Assembly (NCBI GenBank): GCA_016293265.1
Contig: JAEDEN010000016.1
Location: 1 to 32,890 of the forward strand
Reading direction: 5' to 3'
DNA from: Oscillospiraceae bacterium
GTDB lineage: Bacteria; Bacillota; Clostridia; Oscillospirales; Oscillospiraceae
DNA: 32,890 nucleotides
A program made the position numbers and the translations under genes. Shown here piece after piece: positions 8,869-14,869 of the stretch (its first letter is position 1; every line of letters begins with the position of its first letter). The notes below the pieces were generated by a model. The model saw nothing but the letters and a program-made list of their open reading frames with translations. It ran no database searches and was not told where the DNA came from.

Positions 8869-10114
8869 ATCGTCGGGTTTTTTGAGGAGAAGAGAGGCGG
8901 GCGGCGGCGTGGCGGCCTGCGGTGATCCCGCTGCCAAAGGCCCAGTGGAGGTTGAAGCCGCCGCAGCTTCCCGCCGCATCCAGGGTTTCACCCACGAAGT
9001 AGAGGCCGGGGAACTTTTTCACCATGAAGCTCCCGGCTTCCAACTGGGAAAGGCTGATGCCGCCGCCGGTGGTCTGGGCCTGCTGCCAACCCAGGGGCGT
9101 GAGGCCGGCAAAAGTCCAATCCAGAAAGGTCCTGGCCAGGGCGGCGATCTGAGCAGCGGAAAGGGAAGAGGGGATCTGCTCGCCCAGGCGGGCCGCCTTC
9201 CAGACCGCGGCGCCGATACGCTTGTGAACGAAGCCGGTCATGAAGTCGGCGGCGGTGGCCTCCGGCATCAGCCGCACCCGGTGCTGCAGCAGGTCGGTAA
9301 GGCCATCGGCGTCAAAGGCGGGGAAGAGGTTCAGATGCACGATGGGGCGGCGCAGCCCGCCCTTGGGTTTGAGGTAGTTGGAAAGCTGCATGATGACAAT
9401 GCCGGAGAGGCCGTGTTCTGTAAATTGCACTTCGCCCTCCTCCCGGGCGATGAAGGCTTCGCCGTCCGTCAAGGTGACGGCGGCCTTCACGCGGATACCG
9501 GAAAGGCCTGAGGGGCGGGGCTTATCGCACTGCAAGGCAACAAGACAGGGGTATTCCGGTTGGATCTGGAGCCCCAGGGACCGGGCAAGCTGACTGCCAA
9601 AGCCGTTGGTGCCAAATTGGGGCCCTGCCTGTCCGCCCAGGGCGCAAATAACGCTGCGGGCAAAGAAACGGTCTGTTTCCGTTTCCACAATAAAGCCGTC
9701 ATCCTTTTTTACAAGGTTTTTCACAGGGCAGGCGGTGTGCACTTCCACACCCGTCCGCTCCAGCCAGTAAAGCAGAAGGTTCAAAAAATCAGAGGCTTGG
9801 TTGGAATAAGGATAGACCCGTCCTTCACTGTCTGCCCGGGTGAGGAGACCGTGGCTGTGGAACCACTCCAGGGGGCTTCCCATGGCAGTGAGCATCCGCT
9901 CCGCCTGCTGGGGATCGGAGGAAAAGTACCGCTCCGGGCAGGAGCCGAGATTGTCCAGATTGCAGCGGCCGTTGCCGGTGGCCAGCAGTTTTTTGCCGAT
10001 TCGCTGGTTTGCCTCCAGCAGCATGACTTTTGTTCCCGCCGGGGCAGATTCGGCGGCGGAGATGGCTGCCAGAATGCCCGCGGCGCCGCCGCCCAGTACG
10101 ATGATCCGTTCCAT
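8867..10114 (-). CDS. NAD(P)/FAD-dependent oxidoreductase, HI0933/YhiN (BaiN/RdsA) family
   Basis: A 415-residue flavoprotein. The N-terminus has the dinucleotide-binding fold GGGAAGILAAISAAE, followed by the FAD-contacting block LLEANQRIGKKLLATGNGRCN that is diagnostic of this family, and then ALGGQAGPQFGTNGFG. The C-terminal second FAD motif is GLYFVGETLDAAGSCGGFNLHWAFGSGITAGRHAA. Relatives include enzymes proposed to reduce bile-acid intermediates (BaiN) or rhodoquinone-like substrates, but the substrate of most members is unknown and nothing here settles it. It is transcribed opposite to all its protein-coding neighbours, has its own promoter and SD (GGGAGG) and shares a terminator with polC. 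Confidence 0.9.
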   Translation of the reverse strand: MERIIVLGGGAAGILAAISAAESAPAGTKVMLLEANQRIGKKLLATGNGRCNLDNLGSCPERYFSSDPQQAERMLTAMGSPLEWFHSHGLLTRADSEGRVYPYSNQASDFLNLLLYWLERTGVEVHTACPVKNLVKKDDGFIVETETDRFFARSVICALGGQAGPQFGTNGFGSQLARSLGLQIQPEYPCLVALQCDKPRPSGLSGIRVKAAVTLTDGEAFIAREEGEVQFTEHGLSGIVIMQLSNYLKPKGGLRRPIVHLNLFPAFDADGLTDLLQHRVRLMPEATAADFMTGFVHKRIGAAVWKAARLGEQIPSSLSAAQIAALARTFLDWTFAGLTPLGWQQAQTTGGGISLSQLEAGSFMVKKFPGLYFVGETLDAAGSCGGFNLHWAFGSGITAGRHAAARLSSPQKTRR

Positions 10115-10147
10115 GAAGAGCCTCCCGAAAAAGCTTCGTTTTTTCCC

Positions 10148-10176
10148 AATATACCATGCCCAACCGTTTTTTTCAA
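10148..10176 (-). promoter_or_regulatory. Sigma-A-type promoter for the flavoprotein gene
   Basis: On the minus strand TTGAAA (10171-10176) and TATATT (10148-10153) are 17 bases apart, with a TG two bases before the -10. It lies 34 bases upstream of the start codon at 10114. Confidence 0.75.
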
Positions 10177-10214
10177 TCTCCTTGAGGATTTGAAGGGTTT
10201 TCGGAAAATCCCGG

Positions 10215-10243
10215 TTGAACCCTTCGGAAACTTATATTATAAT
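10215..10243 (+). promoter_or_regulatory. Sigma-A-type promoter for tgt
   Basis: TTGAAC (10215-10220), a 17-base spacer, then a consensus TATAAT (10238-10243), 30 bases before the tgt ATG. It is divergent from the flavoprotein promoter. Confidence 0.85.
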
Positions 10244-10273
10244 AGAAAAACAATTCTTTGACAGGAGAATCCT

Positions 10274-11407
10274 ATGTTTCGAGTAATCAAGACCCAGGGA
10301 CGCGCCCGCCGGGGCGAGTTTTCCTGCGCGCACGGCGGCGTCGTGCAGACGCCGGTTTTCATGAATGTCGGCACCCAGGCCGCCATCAAGGGCGGTGTCT
10401 CCGCCCACGATCTGAGGGAAGTGGGCTGTCAGATCGAACTTTCCAACACTTACCACCTCCACCTGCGGCCCGGTGATAAGTTGGTGCGTCAGATGGGAGG
10501 GCTCCATAAGTTTATGAACTGGGATGGCCCGATCCTGACGGACTCCGGCGGATTCCAGGTGTTCTCTCTTGCGTCCCTGCGCAAGATCAAGGAGGAGGGC
10601 GTCTATTTTTCCTCCCATATTGACGGGCGGAAGATTTTCATGGGCCCGGAGGAGTCCATGCAGATCCAGTCCAACCTGGGCAGCGACATCGCCATGGCTT
10701 TTGACGAATGCGTGGAAAACCCCGCCGCCTACGAATATGCAAAGGCCTCCTGCCAGCGGACGCTGCGCTGGCTGGAACGCTGCAAGGCCGAGCATGACCG
10801 CCTCAACAGTCTGAGCGATACGGTAAATCCCCATCAGATGCTCTTTGGCATCAACCAGGGAGCTACCTTCCCGGACCTCCGGGCCTGGCATATGCAGGAA
10901 ATCGCGAAAATCGACTGCGATGGCTTTGCCATCGGCGGCCTTGCCGTTGGAGAGCCGGCGGAGGTGATGTATGAGATGATCGACGTGGTGGAGCCCCATA
11001 TGCCCCGGGAGAAGCCCCGATATCTGATGGGAGTGGGCACGCCCAGCAACATCATTGAGGCGGTCTACCGGGGTGTGGATTTCTTCGACTGTGTGATGCC
11101 CTCCCGCAACGGCCGCCACGGCAAGCTCTTCACGTGGGAGGGGACGGTGAATATCCTCAATGAGAAATATGCAACGGACGAGCGCCCCATAAGTGAAAGC
11201 TGCACTTGCCCTGTGTGCCGCAGCTTCTCCAGAGCCTATCTCCGCCATCTGTTCAAGGCGGATGAGGTGCTGGCCCTTCGGCTTGCGGTGCTGCACAATC
11301 TATTCTTTTATAATGAGCTGATGGCGCGGATTCGTACGGCCCTGGAGGAAGGGACTTTCGATGAATTCCGGGCCCGGTACAGCGGCAAGCTGGAACAGCG
11401 GGCATGA
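10274..11407 (+). CDS. tgt: Queuine tRNA-ribosyltransferase (tRNA-guanine transglycosylase)
   Basis: Exchanges guanine 34 of Asp/Asn/His/Tyr tRNAs for the queuosine precursor preQ1. Catalytic Asp90 lies in ILTDSGGFQVFSL, and the nucleophile Asp272 lies in DFFDCVMPSRNGRHG. The zinc site is the C-terminal CTCPVC cluster (Cys310, 312, 315) with a following His in LRHLFKADE. The substrate-recognition stretch GGLAVGEP is present. Length 377 is normal. The ATG at 10274 has the SD AGGAGA. tgt followed by yajC is a widespread bacterial order. No queuosine riboswitch or preQ1 biosynthesis genes appear in the window. Confidence 0.96.
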   Translation: MFRVIKTQGRARRGEFSCAHGGVVQTPVFMNVGTQAAIKGGVSAHDLREVGCQIELSNTYHLHLRPGDKLVRQMGGLHKFMNWDGPILTDSGGFQVFSLASLRKIKEEGVYFSSHIDGRKIFMGPEESMQIQSNLGSDIAMAFDECVENPAAYEYAKASCQRTLRWLERCKAEHDRLNSLSDTVNPHQMLFGINQGATFPDLRAWHMQEIAKIDCDGFAIGGLAVGEPAEVMYEMIDVVEPHMPREKPRYLMGVGTPSNIIEAVYRGVDFFDCVMPSRNGRHGKLFTWEGTVNILNEKYATDERPISESCTCPVCRSFSRAYLRHLFKADEVLALRLAVLHNLFFYNELMARIRTALEEGTFDEFRARYSGKLEQRA

Positions 11408-11421
11408 GGAAAAGAAAGTTC

Positions 11422-11449
11422 TTGCAAAACACGGTGACTTTGATATAAT
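11422..11449 (+). promoter_or_regulatory. Promoter for yajC
   Basis: TTGCAA (11422-11427), 16 bases, TATAAT (11444-11449), with a TG at 11441-11442 that makes an extended -10. It lies just after the tgt stop codon and 48 bases before the yajC ATG, so yajC can be expressed separately from tgt. Confidence 0.8.
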
Positions 11450-11497
11450 AGTCTCATTCTGAATACACAAAAGTAAGGCAAAAAGGAGTTTTGTACA

Positions 11498-11860
11498 ATG
11501 GATCAGAATATGTCTATGATTCTTATGCTGGTGCTTCTCTTCGCGATGATGTACTTCCTCATGATTCGCCCCGAGAACAAGCGTAAGAAGAAGCTGCAGG
11601 AGATGCGTGAGAGCCTGAAGAAAGGTGACACCGTCACTACCATCGGCGGCATTGTGGGCAAGATCGTCCGCATTACCAACGATACCATCATTTTTGAGAC
11701 CAGCGAAGACCGCGTTCGCATTGAGGTGGCCAAGTGGGCCATTTCCACCACCGGCGTCCAAACCGAGGAGCAGCCTGTGGAAAAGAAGGAAAAGAAGAAG
11801 GCTGCCGAGGTTCCCGAAGAGCCTGAAGCGCCCGCCGCTGAGAAGAGCGACGAGCAGTAA
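11498..11860 (+). CDS. yajC: Preprotein translocase subunit YajC
   Basis: A 120-residue single-span protein associated with the SecDF-YajC part of the secretion machinery. It begins with a hydrophobic helix of about 22 residues (MSMILMLVLLFAMMYFLMI), followed by the family hallmark RPENKRKKKLQEM, and then the small beta-rich domain KGDTVTTIGGIVGKIVRI. The last 30 residues are a Lys/Glu/Pro/Ala-rich tail, unstructured and variable in the family. The SD AAGGAG precedes the ATG at 11498. No secD or secF is visible nearby. A terminator follows 27 bases after the stop. Confidence 0.93.
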   Translation: MDQNMSMILMLVLLFAMMYFLMIRPENKRKKKLQEMRESLKKGDTVTTIGGIVGKIVRITNDTIIFETSEDRVRIEVAKWAISTTGVQTEEQPVEKKEKKKAAEVPEEPEAPAAEKSDEQ

Positions 11861-11887
11861 TCCTTTCCTCCGTCATAAAATCCCGCC

Positions 11888-11934
11888 CTCCCTTCATATG
11901 TTCCCTCAGGAACGTATGAAGGGAGCGTTTTTTT
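11888..11934 (+). terminator. Intrinsic terminator after yajC, overlapping the next gene's SD
   Basis: A 17-base stem (11888-11904 with 11909-11925, one G-T pair) with loop CTCA, followed by CG and seven T (11928-11934). The 3' arm contains the GGGAG that is the only SD candidate for the ATG at 11935. Confidence 0.9.
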
Positions 11935-12336
11935 ATGGGCAAAAAGGAAACACCGCTTTGGATCGTACTGACGCAGGGAAGCCTTCTGGCGCTGGCGATC
12001 TACTTTCTGGGACTGCTTGGGATCAGTGGCCTGCTGGTGAATGGAAAGATGGGGGAGGGGAGCGCTTTTCCACTGACGCTTGGCCTGATCGTCATCACCG
12101 CTTTTGGAGGGGCGATGATCGCAGTGCGGCGAACCACCTTGGGTACGCTGCCGACGGGGCTTGCCATCGCCGCCATCTTCCTCTTCGCCCTTGGCGTGGC
12201 GGGGCTTGCCTTCTGGGAGAGCATTACCTTCCTGGGGCGGGGCGGCATCCTGATGGGGGGTGCTCTTTGCGGAGGCGTCCTTGCGGGACTTCTGGGAGGA
12301 CGGAAGCGCCGCCGCGGAAAGCGGGTCCGCCGCTGA
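11935..12336 (+). CDS. Small four-helix membrane protein, TIGR04086-like
   Basis: A 133-residue protein with four evident hydrophobic segments (about residues 8-30, 40-58, 68-92 and 98-118) and a very basic tail, GGRKRRRGKRVRR, expected to stay in the cytoplasm. Size, topology and position directly after yajC fit the TIGR04086 family of Firmicutes membrane proteins of unknown function. This assignment rests on context and shape, not on a catalytic motif. The ATG follows the terminator's T-run directly. The only SD candidate, GGGAG at 11921-11925, is inside the terminator stem, so expression may depend on read-through and on opening the hairpin. Confidence 0.65.
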   Translation: MGKKETPLWIVLTQGSLLALAIYFLGLLGISGLLVNGKMGEGSAFPLTLGLIVITAFGGAMIAVRRTTLGTLPTGLAIAAIFLFALGVAGLAFWESITFLGRGGILMGGALCGGVLAGLLGGRKRRRGKRVRR

Positions 12337-12351
12337 GAGATATTGTGAAAA

Positions 12352-12380
12352 TTGACAAAAATGTACTGCCCCCATATTTT
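12352..12380 (+). promoter_or_regulatory. Promoter-like site with no assigned gene
   Basis: Consensus TTGACA (12352-12357), 17 bases, TATTTT (12375-12380). Transcription would start near 12387 and run into the GC-rich stretch with an AGGAGGAGGG sequence but no clear ORF after it. Confidence 0.5.
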
Positions 12381-12522
12381 TGCACTTCTCATCGCCGCAG
12401 GAGGAGGGCGCCGCCGCAGGGGAGGAGGGCATCGCAGATGTGGGGGCGGAGGACGGAGCCGGGGCACCAGATATACGCCCTTTGGAGGGCGCGGCGGGCT
12501 GTCTGAAACGGTAAGTTTTGAG

Positions 12523-12547
12523 AGTTAACATAATATAGTTAACATAA
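12523..12547. repeat. Direct repeat of AGTTAACATAA, dif-like half sites
   Basis: Two exact 11-base copies, 14 bases apart start to start, in an AT-rich patch. The first copy plus the next four bases (AGTTAACATAATATA) differs by one base from the XerD arm plus centre of the Bacillus dif site as I remember it. The opposite arm does not match, so a working dif site is not supported. Confidence 0.5.
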
Positions 12548-12592
12548 AATTTATGCATAACGTACAAAAAATAATTTTTTACGGTAAACCGC

Positions 12593-12621
12593 TTGATAAA
12601 TCTGGAAAATTCAACTATATT
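12593..12621 (+). promoter_or_regulatory. Promoter for the SpoIIM-like gene and probably xerD
   Basis: TTGATA (12593-12598), 17 bases, TATATT (12616-12621). The predicted start near 12628 gives a leader of about 108 bases before the TTG start at 12736. Confidence 0.7.
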
Positions 12622-12652
12622 AAAGATAAAGAAGGTTTACGTCAACCAGAAA

Positions 12653-12682
12653 ATCCGCCGTCCGTTCCTGTTGGCGGCGGAT
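12653..12682 (+). other. Leader hairpin upstream of the SpoIIM-like gene
   Basis: ATCCGCCG (12653-12660) pairs with CGGCGGAT (12675-12682) around a 14-base loop. No T-run follows, so it is not a classical terminator. A smaller stem CTGCA/TGCAG lies downstream near 12706-12721. Its role is unknown. Confidence 0.5.
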
Positions 12683-12735
12683 AGCAGTGATAACCTGTCT
12701 CCCCGCTGCATACGCTTGCAGTGAGGTGAGGCGGT

Positions 12736-13362
12736 TTGATCGGTAAGAGACAGCTGGGCGGCAAGGCGGCGGCATTTCCCATGTATCGTCTGCTTTTGCT
12801 GGCACTTTTCTTTTTAGGCGGCGTGATTTTGGGACAGGTTCTGGCGCTTCGTGTGCCTGCTGCCACAGGCGCTGAGCTGGAAACGTATTTGTCTGAGTTT
12901 TTGAAGCTGGAGCATCTCCCCGTTTCCGGGACGGTGGTTTCCACGCTGGTTCTCTATTTTCGTTATCCGCTGCTGGCTTTTTTGCTGGGGTTTGCATCCA
13001 TCGGCGTTTTTCTCCTGCCACTTACCAGTTTGGCCTTTGGCTTTTTCTTATCTTTTTCCGTGTGCTGCTTTACGGCGGCCTTCGGAGGGGAGGGGATTTT
13101 GCTGGCGCTGGCGGTGTTCGGGCTTCGCTGCGTGGTAACGGTTCCCTGTTTTCTTTTGCTGGCGGTGCCCTCCTTCGGGGCCGCTGTTACCCTGGCCGGT
13201 CTTTCCATGGGAAAAGGAAGACGCTCCGCGCCGGTGGTGTATGGCAGAAGCTGGTGGCTTCGCTTGGCGGCTGCAACCCTGGTGCTCCTTGCAAGCGTGT
13301 TGGTTGATTTGATGGTCTCGCCCTATTTGCTTCGTCTGGCCCTGGGACGGCTGTTTACATGA
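12736..13362 (+). CDS. spoIIM: SpoIIM-like membrane protein
   Basis: A 208-residue protein with about five hydrophobic segments. The pattern of a small N-terminal helix, an extracytoplasmic stretch, then LLAFLLGFASIGVF and SLAFGFFLSFSVCCF, followed by GGEGILLALAVFGLRCVVTVPCFLLLAVPSF, fits stage II sporulation protein M, which works with SpoIID and SpoIIP in septal peptidoglycan remodelling during engulfment. The neighbouring xerD supports this, since spoIIM lies near xerD in Bacillus. I chose the TTG start at 12736 because GAGGTGAG sits 6-8 bases upstream; an ATG at 12781 is the alternative. Sequence similarity is judged by eye only, so the name is tentative. Confidence 0.6.
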   Translation: MIGKRQLGGKAAAFPMYRLLLLALFFLGGVILGQVLALRVPAATGAELETYLSEFLKLEHLPVSGTVVSTLVLYFRYPLLAFLLGFASIGVFLLPLTSLAFGFFLSFSVCCFTAAFGGEGILLALAVFGLRCVVTVPCFLLLAVPSFGAAVTLAGLSMGKGRRSAPVVYGRSWWLRLAAATLVLLASVLVDLMVSPYLLRLALGRLFT

Positions 13363-13391
13363 CTTCGGGAAGAGAGAGGAAGTGAGGTTCC

Positions 13392-14279
13392 TTGACAAGC
13401 GGTGATATTGCGCGCTTTGGCGCCTATCTGACGGAGGAAAAGCACTCCTCGCAAAATACCATCGCCTCCTATCTCCGGGATGTGACACAGTTTGCCGAGT
13501 TCCTGCAGGAGAGAGATGGCTGTATGCTGCGTCAGGCCACCAGGGAGATGGTGCAGGATTATATGAATTTTGCCCAGAGCCACGGCAAGTCTGCTGCTTC
13601 CATCACCCGTTTTCTGGCGTCTGTCAAAGCGTTTTACAACTTCCTCATCTCCGGCGGCGTAGTACAGGAAAATCCCGCCAAGGGTCTTTCTGCCGGGAAG
13701 CTGGAGCGCAAATATCCGGAGATCCTTACCAGCAGGGAAGTGGAGCTGTTTCTGGAGCAGCCCCAGTGCGTGGATGACAAGGGCTTCCGTGACCGGGCTA
13801 TGCTGGAGTTGCTGTATGCCACGGGAATCCGGGTCAGCGAGCTCATCTCCCTGGATATGGACGATGTGAATCTGGCTGCCGGTTTTATCCGCTGCGAGAG
13901 CAAGGGCAAGGAGCGGATCATTCCCCTTTACCATGCCGCTATTAAGGCGCTGCAGGACTATATCCGGAATGTCCGCCCCAGCCTCATCGCTTCCAGCGAC
14001 GAAACAGCCCTGTTTGTAAATATGAACGGCGAGCGCATGAGCCGGCAGGGTTTCTGGAAGATTATTAAGTTTTATCAGGAAAAGGCGGGGATCCAGAAGG
14101 ATATCACCCCCCACACGCTGCGCCATTCCTTTGCGGTCCATCTGCTGGAAAACGGAGCGGATCTGCGTTCCATCCAGGAGATGCTGGGCCATGCCGATAT
14201 CTCCTCCACACAGATCTATACCCATGTTGTAAAGCGGCAGTTGAAAGACGTCTACCGCAAGGCCCATCCAAGAGCGTAA
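13392..14279 (+). CDS. xerD: Site-specific tyrosine recombinase, XerD type
   Basis: A 295-residue integrase-family recombinase that resolves chromosome dimers at dif with its XerC partner. The N-terminal SAM-like DNA-binding domain (residues 1-90) has the usual KHSSQNTIASYLRDV and SITRFLASVKAFYNFL. The catalytic residues are visible: Arg147 in ATGIRVSEL, a Lys in CESKGKERIIPL, HTLRHSFAVHLLENG, GHADISSTQIYTH, and the nucleophile Tyr276. It starts at TTG 13392, which gives the usual N-terminus; GAAGTGAGG is the SD. The chromosomal, non-mobile context points to housekeeping XerD rather than a phage integrase. The gene ends at a strong terminator. Confidence 0.92.
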   Translation: MTSGDIARFGAYLTEEKHSSQNTIASYLRDVTQFAEFLQERDGCMLRQATREMVQDYMNFAQSHGKSAASITRFLASVKAFYNFLISGGVVQENPAKGLSAGKLERKYPEILTSREVELFLEQPQCVDDKGFRDRAMLELLYATGIRVSELISLDMDDVNLAAGFIRCESKGKERIIPLYHAAIKALQDYIRNVRPSLIASSDETALFVNMNGERMSRQGFWKIIKFYQEKAGIQKDITPHTLRHSFAVHLLENGADLRSIQEMLGHADISSTQIYTHVVKRQLKDVYRKAHPRA

Positions 14280-14292
14280 GAAGATAGCTGAG

Positions 14293-14322
14293 ATCAGCAC
14301 GGCTCTGCCGTGCTGATTTTTT
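14293..14322 (+). terminator. Intrinsic terminator after xerD
   Basis: A perfect 11-base stem, ATCAGCACGGC with its complement, loop TCT, and a run of six T ending at 14322, 14 bases after the xerD stop. Confidence 0.93.
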
Positions 14323-14395
14323 GCAGAATTTTTCCGCTGGGGAAAACAAAAGTCCCTGAAAAAAACTCTAATTAGCAAAGAAAGGAGGGAGGCCT

Positions 14396-14869
14396 ATGGG
14401 AAGAGAGGAATTTGCCCTCCGGGTACAGGCTATCCGGGAGCGGCTCTACCGCGCGGCGTTCCTGTATCTGGGCAGTGAGGCGGATGCGCTGGAAGCGGTG
14501 GATGAGGCGGTCTACCAGGCGCTGCGCTCTTTAAAAAAGCTGCGGGAACCGGCTTATTTTGAAACCTGGCTTACCCGCATCCTCATCAACGAATGCCATA
14601 AGGAGCTGCGCCGCCGCAAGCGCCTTGCCTGCGGGGAAGAGCTGCCGGAAACAGGCGGGCCAGAGCAGTTTGACCATCTGCCGCTGAAGGAAGCACTTTT
14701 GCACCTGCCGGAGGAGCTGCGCTCCGTGATCATCCTGCGCTATTTTGCAGGCTATACCCAGGCGGAAACAGCACAGAGCCTTGGCCTTCCCCAAGGGACG
14801 GTGGCCACCCGCCAGCGCCGCGCTCTGGGACTGTTGAGACTGGAACTGGGAGAGGAGGCGAACCCATGA
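14396..14869 (+). CDS. ECF-type RNA polymerase sigma factor
   Basis: A 157-residue sigma-70 family protein with only regions 2 and 4. Region 2 spans about residues 10-65 with YLGSEADALEAVDEAVYQALRSL and the -10-binding part FETWLTRILINECHKELRRR. Region 4 is the C-terminal helix-turn-helix LPEELRSVIILRYFAGYTQAETAQSLGLPQGTVATRQRRAL. The stop overlaps the start of the next gene by four bases (ATGA), the usual arrangement of an ECF sigma factor with its membrane anti-sigma factor. The SD AAGGAGGGAGG is strong. I see no clear self-recognition promoter (TGAAAC type) upstream. The inducing signal cannot be read from the sequence. Confidence 0.88.
   Translation: MGREEFALRVQAIRERLYRAAFLYLGSEADALEAVDEAVYQALRSLKKLREPAYFETWLTRILINECHKELRRRKRLACGEELPETGGPEQFDHLPLKEALLHLPEELRSVIILRYFAGYTQAETAQSLGLPQGTVATRQRRALGLLRLELGEEANP

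Larger units (their letters stand above)
12337..12735. other. 399-base stretch without a convincing gene
   Basis: It contains a promoter-like site (12352-12380), a GC-rich, purine-rich stretch (about 12395-12510) with only tiny ORFs, an abrupt switch to AT-rich DNA (about 12515-12640) with a direct repeat of AGTTAACATAA at 12523-12533 and 12537-12547, a second promoter (12593-12621), and a hairpin leader running into the next gene. The GC-rich part could encode 22-24-residue peptides from ATG 12437 or GTG 12439; neither resembles anything known to me. It may be a decayed gene. Confidence 0.6.

Noticed and set aside
10232..11296. 354-codon minus-strand frame opposite tgt
   Set aside because: It is antisense to all Tgt catalytic motifs and would run through the tgt promoter; no SD.
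12523..12550. A functional dif site
   Set aside because: Only the XerD-like half and centre match; the XerC half does not, so it is reported only as a dif-like repeat.
12000..12567. Proline/arginine-rich minus-strand frames over the GC-rich stretch
   Set aside because: Low-complexity translation of GGA/GGC repeats, no SD, and partly antisense to the TIGR04086-like gene.
13392..14279. Phage or island integrase
   Set aside because: No tRNA, attachment-site pair or mobile genes nearby; sequence and the spoIIM-like neighbour fit chromosomal XerD.
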